Assembly (NCBI GenBank): GCA_032158295.1
Contig: CM063258.1
Coordinates: 9,442,583 to 9,506,582, forward strand
Direction: 5' to 3'
Length of the DNA: 64,000 nucleotides
Source of the DNA: Pycnopodia helianthoides
Taxonomy: Eukaryota; Echinodermata; Asteroidea; Forcipulatida; Asteriidae
The position numbers were made by a program, and so were the translations under genes. The notes under the pieces are model-generated. The model saw only the letters and a program-made list of their open reading frames with translations. It did no database searches and was not told where the DNA came from. This document shows, piece after piece, positions 55,738 through 64,000 of this stretch (its first letter is position 1; every line of letters starts with the position of its first letter).

Positions 55738-55945
55738 AGTAGGGTCTCTAGATTGGTTAATACTCAAAATAATGAATTACCGTGAAAACTCACTTGGTGA
55801 GAAGCACTGCAGCTATTGATAGTATAAAGTACATACTTTGAGAAAGGATTCCCTTCGAAGCAATGTGGTCTGGATAATTTTTACACCCCAAAGCAGTTGA
55901 ATCTGAGAAACGATTCATGCATGAATCGATTCTGTGAGTGAAATT
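55738..55945 (+). repeat. Dispersed repeat with CTTGGTGAGAAGCACTGCAGC, copy 1
   Basis: TAGGGTCTCTAGATTGG, CACTTGGTGAGAAGCACTGC, GAAAGGATTCCCTTCGAAG and an 18-bp perfect palindrome (CGATTCATGCATGAATCG, 55,911-55,928). Copies: 61,950-62,145 (minus) and 63,757-64,000 (plus). A degraded relative lies at 8.9 kb. Confidence 0.8.
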
Positions 55946-56594
55946 TGGTAATAGTACCTTTCCTTAATTTCATGCAAGAGTGAGTTCATGAATGTAAAAA
56001 AGTATAATAATCTCATAATTTTATGCACCAATGAGCATGTCACATTCTGATGGGCGAATTTTCATTGTAGTCCGTATTTGCTGGAACTGCACACAGACAG
56101 AGAGAAAATTTATGGGAATTCGCATTCAGAGAAATTACATTGTTTTGTAAATCTTAAGAAGGAGTCCTACATATAGTCGGTTAAAGATCACAGAGCCAGT
56201 TCCCGGCCACTTCCTGTTCATTATTATTTTCATCTAAGAGAGGACTAAAAATCAATGAATATCACAGGTCAATTCTACTTGCACATGTCCCTGCATAGTA
56301 ATGTCAAGTATGATATGATTTGCATTGAGTGAATTTATGATATAGGTCTCTAGCAAGCCATTACAGCAGTTAGACCTTGTGAGCCATTTAAAGCAGCAGA
56401 CCCGTATCAAGCTGCCATCATCTGTGTCATGATTCCAGTGTGCAGTTAGCAGTTAGTGGATACCAATTCCCGCTGCACACCAAGGTGGCCAGACTAATTC
56501 ACCCTTCCAGCCTCTGTTTGGTTGCTATTTTTTGGAAATTTGACTTTGGCTCAGGCACCGTCTGCCTGTTTGAAGTCCTGTACCGAAAGTGTTG

Positions 56595-56860
56595 TTGCAA
56601 AATTACTGCCAGAGCCCTAGAGCCCTAGAGCCTCAGAGCCAAGCCCTAGCCTAAGCCAGAGCTTAAGTCAAAGCCTTTGATTTCTAATGAGCCCATGGAC
56701 TTTTAAAAACTGGACAGGGAAACATGGCATTAGCTTGATATGGCTGTAACGCCAAATTGACAATGGCTACGGCCAGATTGCTGAAAATGCCTATTCTTCA
56801 ACGTTATCACAACAGCCACAGCCGTGGCCGAAGTGGCTTGATTCGGGTACGGCCATAATT
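56595..56860. mobile_element. Two adjacent inverted-repeat elements
   Basis: 56,600-56,712 is a GAGCCCAAGCC-type copy with an expanded AGAGCCCTAGAGCC run. 56,738-56,855 is a second-subfamily GGCGACTACAGC-type element with TATTCTTCAACGTTATCAC, matching 38.4-38.55 kb. Confidence 0.65.
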
Positions 56861-57354
56861 GTTACAGTTATTGCTGTTCATTGCATTCCTCTTGCATGCA
56901 GCAACTTTACCTCTTGCATATTGTGATACTATGCACATACATGTATGTGTACTGTACACGGTCATTCTGCATCGCTGGATTATAATTAATCCTGATCAAT
57001 TATTTAGTCAGTTTTTACAGCAGCTCAGCCTTAAATGTAAATAATGAGATTAACTAGACGCACATAATGTACATGTGGTTCCTAAAAGAAAAGCCATATG
57101 CTCAAGGTTGCAAAGGACATCATTGTATTTTGGAAGAGTAAATTATTTACGTACAGTACCCTCCTCTAGTTTTTAATTAACACACCATACAACTGACCTG
57201 TGAAAATTCTTATCCAATTCAGTGATCACATTTTAAGTGAAAACAGGCAATTTTTTTGTCAGGAATATTGTGCATACATGTTCATTTTTGGCTCATTTCA
57301 AATGTGGTAATCGTAATAAGCAAGGGTGGTTTGTGAGTTCATCCAATGCTAGGC

Positions 57355-57460
57355 AGGCCTGATACGTCACAGAGGAAATGGAGGCAATTGCCTCCGTTGC
57401 CCCTGGTCATTGCCTTGGTGCCCTTCGAAATGTTCCATTAGAAATTTACAATTAGTTTTT
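57355..57460. repeat. GGCAATTGC family, reverse copy
   Basis: GGAGGCAATTGCCTCCGTTG, GCCCCTGGTCATTGCCTTGG and TTCGAAATGTTCCATTAGAA mirror the boxes at 1.6 and 15.5 kb in opposite orientation. Confidence 0.65.
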
Positions 57461-58455
57461 CCTTGACTTTGAGAATATTTGACAGAAATTTATCTCTCGA
57501 GAATTGTTACTGGTGTGAACTTTGTAACCAGTCAGCTTTCACATTGAAAATACTGTATTTTTTTTTTATTGCCAATAATGTATCATGATGAATGAATTAA
57601 TCAAATGCTGTACATGTTTTTTCTTGACTTCGAGAAAATTTCAGATGGCAATTTCTCTCTCAAGAATTGGTACTCTCAGGATGAACTTTGTAATCAGTCA
57701 GCTTCCAGATTGAAACTACTGTAATGAATTTATTGTTTTTATAATTACCAATCAAGAACGAGGTTACCAAGTTATATGAGATGATGCATTAATGAAGTAT
57801 GCTGTACATTAAAAGAAGTGTAATGGACATCCATATAGGATGAACTCATGCACAATGATTTCACAGCTGATTAAGGCAACATTGTTCAAGTATCTTTAAC
57901 GTTAGGCGTAGTAATAAAAAAAGATACCCCGGTTTGGCATGTTTTTTTTCTGAAAGAGGAGGATGGGGACCTTTCTGACTTTTATTTGTTACAATTTTTT
58001 TTTTCCAGTGAGGAATAAGCCAGACTAAAAATTTGCCGGCTTTGTAGAACTTGGAAGTCTAAAATATAGGTAAATTAAATCCATCGTTGGAGGAATGGTG
58101 CCAAGATGAAGCGAAAATACAGGAACAATTTAGTCTTTTGGGGGACAAAAAAATAATATACATATTTATTTAAAGTATGCGTCTTCAAAAAAGGACGATG
58201 GCAAGGGGTAGTGTTTTTTCACTTGGTTGTACTTCAAGTACATGTAAGTGAAGTTGTATATTGTACAACAGGCTGGTTAATGTGAAATGCTATGTATCTC
58301 ATCTTTAAATCATCGCAGCATAGAGCTAATAATATATTCAAGCCTTGAATTTTGTCCAGGTAGGAGTTGGACAATTTTTCATCAGTGCCTATGAAGGACA
58401 CCAGGGTCCAACTTCTGTTTAATACGGAATTCTGCGCTCACGGCGCCCTGTGAAT

Positions 58456-58925
58456 GGCCATGTCACACGAGGCAATTTACAGGCAACCAGTTTCAGGCAA
58501 TCTCTGACAGGAAAACTCACATTTCAGTTTTCTCATTATTTTCTTGGGGATAGTGAGTTACAGCTAGAGGAATGTCTCTTAGTGCTGCTGAAATGTTCCT
58601 CGTAACCATGCAGTGCAGTCGGGTGCCTCTTGATGTTGCCTGAAAAAAATTGCCCTGTGCGACATGCTCGACTTTGGGGGGAAAATCCACAAGAGAACTG
58701 GGCTTGTAGCTCAACATTTTTACTGGACCAGAAATGTTTTTACCAGAACGGAGGAGAGTCAAAATGAAGAGAAAAATTTTCTGCACAGTCTAATCATTTT
58801 ATTTGAACAAGCACTAGAGAAGATTTTTCTCAATCCTATGGCTGTTAGAAGTATACTTCAATACAGAATTGAGAGATATTTATCAGACTCAAAGTCCACA
58901 TTTGAACACCATTTTTGTTTTCAAT
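58456..58925. mobile_element. MITE with ATGTCACACGAGGCAATT ends plus adjoining repeat
   Basis: Left CCATGTCACACGAGGCAATT followed by ACAGGCAAC. Right GTTGCCTG...TTGCCCTGTGCGACATG near 58,665. The two ends are inverted over about 30 bp. 58,690-58,925 is homologous to 46,785-47,030, so the full element may extend further than the short inverted repeat. Confidence 0.7.
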
Positions 58926-59270
58926 GATAATAATGATAATAATAATAGGTAGTTCTTATATAGCGCTTTATCACACCCGATGGGCATCTCAAAGCGCTCA
59001 GTATTTTTCCTGCAAGGTGTGCGGAGCTACATTTTGAAGCATGAGACCTTTTTCTTTTACATACATGTACATGTAGCCCCATGTTTAAGGTGTACACAGT
59101 GCTGTGGCGCAATATGCAGCCAATCAAACCAGGATCACCGGGGCCAACCCCTTCTCTTTACGACAAGTGCACTTGGTTCTTTTACGTGCATTACTCAACA
59201 CACAGGACCTAAGGCTTTACGTCCCATCAGATGGACACAGCAATAACGGTTAAGTGTCTTGCTGCCATTG
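58925..59270. repeat. Dispersed repeat beginning TAGCGCTTTATCACACCCG
   Basis: An (AATAATGAT)-type run leads into TTATATAGCGCTTTATCACA, CATCTCAAAGCGCTCAG, GGTTCTTTTACGTGCATTAC and GGTTAAGTGTCTTGCT. This is the most complete copy of the family with relatives at 10.4, 34.0 and 43.5 kb. Confidence 0.7.
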
Positions 59271-59544
59271 TTGTAATGAAGGTCTCCACATGCAATTAAA
59301 AAGAGAAAATGTCATAGTAGTGGGGTAGATCCTGAATCGTGCCTTTGATTACTATTATTATTGTTATCATATAGTTCTGGTTATGTTTGTTTGTTTGTTT
59401 AGATGATCTTCCCAGCAAGGGAACTTGGCAAACTCTTACAAGGGGATATACACACCAAGCTGGCAACAGCCAATCTCTCTCAAACAAACATTGGTTTAAC
59501 GTTATAGGTGGTTATGAATTGCAGAAATCAAGACATTGTGGTTC

Positions 59545-59660
59545 AGTAACTAGACACCAATGAGATTAGCGGTTAGCTTGGTAGGATTCGAACCCACAAC
59601 CTTGTGACTGCAAGTCCTGCAGTCTAACCACTGGGTCACGGTGACTGAAACCAAGGATGC
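59545..59660 (-). repeat. tRNA-derived SINE head
   Basis: On the minus strand: GTGACCCAGTGGTTAGACTG (A-box-like) and GGTTGTGGGTTCGAATCCTA (B-box) about 40 bases apart. The stem pairing is too poor for a working tRNA, and the sequence continues into non-tRNA DNA. Confidence 0.5.
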
Positions 59661-61949
59661 CTCATAAGTGGACTTAATCACTGTAGCTCACAAGCCAAAA
59701 ATATGGGTAGAATAACCAGCAATTTTCACAATTTTACAATAGGGTGCCATTGCTTGTTGTGTTACCTGTATTTTTTCTAGGACAAATCTGCGATGGCCCT
59801 GTAGCCAAATATCTTTCTCTGACTGTGTACCCAAATATCTTTCTCTGACTGAGACCAAATTCCATGCTTGTATCATCACAGGTAAAATCCCATCACCTAA
59901 CTGCCATAATGTATGGTATACATATTGCTACAGGCCTTGCACTAATATTTGTCCTGACTGTTTCACCCCTCCCCCTCCCACACAGGTTGCTTATTTTTGA
60001 GACTAGTGTTTATACACAGGGCTAGTCAGCTAGAATGACTAAATCATGCTCTGGACTCAATTACACACTGTGGACTCAATAACACCAAGAGCTACGATTG
60101 ATCTTATCTGCGAATCAATCTTAATTAATAAGGAAAGTGTGATGTCACAATACAAATCACTACGGTAATTACTGACAACTCATCTGAAGATGAATCTTAG
60201 TGCTTGTGAAATCCAGCCCTGGTGTAAGATCTCCCTTTGCTGTAAATGAAACAGAAACTTCCCTCCCCCTTAAAAATAATCTTGACAAAACAAACCCCCC
60301 CCAAAAAAAATTTGGACATTACTTTAAAATGCACATGCTGTCAGTGTCACATGATATACACTTACTGCATGTTCAGTACAGTAAACATTTTTCTTAAACA
60401 CACAATCCAAAAGAGCTTAAGATGCAATTTCCGCCTTTGCTTTAGTGACCTATAAATCTCATCTATTTATGAGGGAACCCCCCCTGTTTGTCTGATGACA
60501 AAGGCTACCCCCTGCTTTAATGGCTTGCCTCCCAACAGGTAACAACAATAAGGATCTAGAACGTATTGTTGAGAATCAACCCTCCAGAGACTCGATGTTT
60601 TCCAAGCAAATCCTGAATGTTTGTTTTCCTTCTTCAGTTTTCAAGGGGGTAAGAGGCTTAGATCAGGGCAAGAGGGTGCTGGAGGAACACTCCCTCCTCT
60701 TTCTGGAGGGGCCGTGAAAAGAAAAACCAATAATGAAAAATGGCTTAAGCCGTCTGCAGTGTTTTTGAAGGGCCACTGTTGCAATATTATTTTGTTACGG
60801 GGGCGGTGGGTTGGTCTGTACAGTATACATTGATTTTTAGGTAAGGACTTTGGGTATGTGACTGAGAATGCATTTAGGTGGGTTTCAAATATCTCCCGGA
60901 ACGTGTGGAAACATAAATGCCAATCCCATGCCGTGTCAATATTGTGTTTGGCTACTTTTCTTTGACGCCCTCTGTGATTTTTTGGTCTGTACGACTGTGA
61001 AAGAGCTGATCGATCCATGGATTTTTTTTTTATTAGTTGGATCAAAGCCAGATCTAATATCACAACAGAACTCTGACCTTTCCGATTCCAAGTTGACACA
61101 GCGCTAGTCCCCACCATGCAATAATTTTATAGAAGAAGCCGGCAGTTCGTCAGTGAAATCAATGTAAATATTGATCTACTCTGGTGCAATGATCATTAGC
61201 CGATTATACCCGGCCCCCCTGCATGATACTGAACACAGTTTGAATTTGACACTGATGAATTGTGAACAGGACTTTAGGCTGAGTGGTCAATTGATAAAGT
61301 CCTAAGCCGGTTTATGATTGGGAGATATTGACAGCTGATTCTGTCCAGGGTGTTAAGCATGTTACTTGTGTACTATCACTTTAGCTGGTGACACATCAAG
61401 GCTGCTGTAGGTGATTCCTCATTGAAAATCCTCAATCCACTTTGTAGATGCACCCCTTGTGTGTAACCCATTAGGGTCTTCTTTTGTCAGATGAGCGAAA
61501 GGGCGTTTTATCTGATGTTTTTTTTTTTTAGATCAAGGATTTGCTCAATTGTCTTCATGAGTTGCAAAAATTTGTTGTATTCGCCCTACTGAGTGTAGTT
61601 CTTCTTGTTTACACCCTTGAGTATTTAGGCATTTTCTATGCCTAGGAACTGCTACAAAACAAACATCCAGCAATGTAACTTGCGGTACTCTTGGATGATT
61701 TTTGACATAAATAACCCCTCCAGGCAGATAATTTCTCAGTGATTTTCCCGAATTCAGGAGTTTCTCAAAATCTCCTTGAGCCTTCAAATTTTCTTACAAG
61801 TAAAGCAATCACCAAAGGGAGGAAGAGATTGTGTCAAATCTGTAGTGTTGGTATTTGTGGTGAGTCTGTACATGTCCTGAATTGTAATATCTGGGAGGTT
61901 CTGGATCTAGAATGAGTCAAATCTCAACCCTGCTAAAGGTGCATCAGGT

Positions 61950-62145
61950 GTATATTACTGCATGAATCGGTTCTCAGATTCAAATGTTTGTGGGTGAAAA
62001 CAATTATCCAAACCATATTACTTCGAAGGGCAATTCTTTCTCAAAATAGTTTATACTATCAACAGCTGCAGTGCTTTCTCACTAAGTAAGTTTTATGGTC
62101 ATTAATTTTTGGAGTACTTACCAATCTATGACCCTACCTTTAAAC
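61950..62145 (-). repeat. CTTGGTGAGAAGCACTGCAGC family, copy 2 (inverted)
   Basis: GCATGAATCGGTTCTCAGAT, TTACTTCGAAGGGCAATTCT, CAACAGCTGCAGTGCTTTCT and CTATGACCCTACC are the reverse complements of blocks in the other copies. Confidence 0.8.
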
Positions 62146-63317
62146 TGGAAAACCTTGTATGAATCTGAGAATTCATCCCAACACTCAATGAATGATCATA
62201 ATGTGTAGTTTTGGCTGCATGCCGCATTCCTTGAGGGGGGATTGTGGTGTTCTTGCCGTGGGCCTCGACATTTGAGTGGATACTTGTAACATTTGTACTT
62301 AACATGTTCGAATAACAACAATACTTTGCCCCAGATATCCTGTTTCTTAGTATCAACAAACCACAAACTTGCGCAGTTTCACGACCATCAGGGGAAAAAA
62401 AAGCAGTTTAAATTGACTGGAAAAAACAACTTCTGAATGCATGAAACATCAACAGGATTTGGAGATGTTTTTGTAAGTCTTGCTGTTTGTAACCCTTTCG
62501 GCTGTGGCTGAAATATAAACTGAAGCAACTCCTAAAGGGGAATAATTAGACGACTGCAATTTGTTTTTTAAGATGCAGTTTATAAGTAGTTCATTGTACT
62601 CTCACTTAGAAAGTCTAGATATTAAAGGCTTTTGAATAAAAATGCACTGTATGTTCCGTGCACAATTTGTGAGAAAATGACATTGACAGCTTTTTTGAAT
62701 TATGCAATGATGTGTATAGTGTGTGATATTCCACTTTGAAATTTCAAGGTTTTGGCAGCCACTTTTACTTTTAAAAGTTGCATAGTTGAATTTGCCATGT
62801 CAGAAAATCGAATGTTGGTGAATTTGACTGCCAGTCAAAAGTGCGTTGACCTTTCAACGTTTTTGACCATAGCACCTTCATTTAAGGTCGGAGGTATAAC
62901 AAACTATACATTTTTGGAATTCTCATGACTAGACAAGTAGTTTGATATGCAAAGCGTCACGATTGGAATATATTTGATTTTTGACCCCTGTATGACCTTT
63001 GTTGACCCCTCCCGAAATACCTGACATTTTTAACGGGGGCAGCCCAAGTCACAATTTTTTGGTATTCATCAAGGAACACAAAAACACTTTCAAACCTTTG
63101 TTCCCAGAATTTGGTCACGGGACCTACAGGCTGGTTTCCTACTACTAATTTAGGGTTTTGTTTCTATTTTCTGTTTGATGGAATTCGATTCTGGTGAAAT
63201 GATGGAGGACAGTCTGTCACGGCTCTTTACAAAGTCACAACTTTGGTTTCAGCTCCGGTCAGTTATTTGAAAATGCTTGCTTTTGGTACGTTCACTTTTG
63301 GTACAGGACTTCAAACA

Positions 63318-63373
63318 GGCAGAAAAAGCCTAAGCCAGAGCCAAGACCAAAGCCATTGTTTCGAAAAGACCCT
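63318..63373. mobile_element. Fragment of GAGCCCAAGCC family
   Basis: AAGCCTAAGCCAGAGCCAAG and CATTGTTTCGAAAAGACCC match one end of the family. Confidence 0.45.
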
Positions 63374-63756
63374 CATCCATCTCATTCAACAGGAAGAAAA
63401 TCAGGTCAATTTTGACAACGTCAAGTATGTGCGCAACTAACAGCCCCAGGTTCGGGAGGCTGTCTTGGGGTGGTAACAGCACACTGGTTATAGAATACCG
63501 TGGGAAACCCTCTCCCACGGTAGCGTCCGTCCGTCCTCGTCAACTTACAAGGAATAAATTCCGTCATGACATCTCATTAACCCTATTGGTCAATGATGAA
63601 ACACAACTCGTAATTGTAATTGGATTGCTGGACGATTCCAAGGATGTACAGAGGAATGAATGATATGTCAATGTCAGACTTTGGTCAGACCACCTGCCTA
63701 CCACCTGTGCTGGACCTCTATTAAAGGGAAGATACAAATTGTACAGACCAAATTTT

Positions 63757-64000
63757 TAAGGTAGGGTCATTGATTGGTAAATACTCCAAAAGTTAATGAT
63801 CATAAAAACTTACTTGGTGAGAAGCACTGCAGCTGTTGATAGTATGAACTATTTTTTGAGAAAGGATTCCCTTCGAAGTAATGTTTTGTAAAATGTTTCA
63901 CCTGAAGACATATGAATCTGAGAAACAAATCATGCATGCATTCAATCTTTCTCAGATATCTGAAGGTTGGTGTCTGTGCGCGAATGCTGCAGCCAGATAT
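63757..64000 (+). repeat. CTTGGTGAGAAGCACTGCAGC family, copy 3, running off the window
   Basis: AAGGTAGGGTCATTGATTGG, TACTTGGTGAGAAGCACTGC, GAAAGGATTCCCTTCGAAG and the final GCGAATGCTGCAGCCAGATA, which matches the end seen at 9.0 kb. Confidence 0.8.

Larger units (their letters stand above)
51229..64000 (+). other. NOS1AP intron 1 (at least 12.8 kb)
   Basis: No further coding exon is recognisable. Repeats are annotated separately. Stretches 52,760-53,270, 54,480-55,040, 55,950-56,590, 56,870-57,350, 57,460-58,430, 59,670-61,940 and 62,150-63,310 contain no gene or repeat family I recognise. Within 57,420-57,740 a direct duplication of about 185 bp is visible (TTTTTCCTTGACTTTGAGAA against TTTTTTCTTGACTTCGAGAA, then CTCTCGAGAATTGTTACT against CTCTCAAGAATTGGTACT). 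Confidence 0.6.

Noticed and set aside
60641..61117. 158-codon minus-strand frame in NOS1AP intron 1
   Set aside because: No domain, no splice context and no homology that I recognise. Length is within chance for 64 kb.
51229..64000. Second coding exon of NOS1AP (PTB-domain start)
   Set aside because: I looked for an acceptor followed by a tyrosine-valine-glycine-type PTB start in phase 0 and found none. It presumably lies beyond the window.

Overview
The window is nuclear DNA of an animal, AT-rich and densely repetitive. Four spliced genes are recognisable, all with GT/GC-AG introns that are often kilobases long. There are no operons, ribosome binding sites, CRISPR arrays or prokaryotic genes. 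The gene families are bilaterian. The repeat landscape (short inverted-repeat elements beginning GGGCCCAATTTCATAG, tRNA-related SINEs, frequent ACATGTA words, foldback elements with tandem-repeat arms) looks to me like an echinoderm, perhaps a sea star. That assignment is pattern memory and no search was run.

Layout. At 1-5,669 (+) lies an SDF4/Cab45-like six-EF-hand gene in seven coding exons, with a 22-bp minisatellite upstream, a 200-bp tandem duplication that copied the start of exon 6, and an apparent one-base frameshift in exon 6. At 5,670-16,280 there is no recognised gene, only dispersed repeats including a foldback element with a perfect 107-bp palindrome. At 16,281-27,661 (-) lies a FAM124-domain gene in four coding exons (400 codons). 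Its first exon sits in a CpG-rich patch, intron 1 is about 9 kb, and a 31-bp minisatellite fills most of intron 2. At 27,700-31,971 the FAM124-like and PRPF38B genes face away from each other across repeat-rich DNA. At 32,090-39,262 (+) lies a complete PRPF38B gene in seven coding exons (374 codons) ending in an arginine/serine-rich tail. At 39,263-51,008 there are only repeats and a CpG-enriched patch near 44.1-44.7 kb. At 51,121-51,228 (+) lies the first coding exon of a NOS1AP (CAPON) homologue, whose first coding intron runs past the window end.

The four genes do not form a pathway: a secretory-lumen calcium-binding protein, a poorly characterised FAM124 protein, a splicing factor and a PTB-domain adaptor. 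Exon models rest on splice consensus, phase continuity and remembered vertebrate homologues. The FAM124-like and PRPF38B models sum to whole codons with no frame breaks; the SDF4 model does so only if one missing base is assumed. I found no undescribed multi-gene system. The most unusual signals are structural DNA: micro-palindromes of 23 and 26 bp flanked by 7-8 bp target duplications inside a NOS1AP intron repeat, a foldback element with tandemly repeated arms, a near-spacerless 107-bp palindrome, and a repeat family that supplies much of the sequence of several introns.
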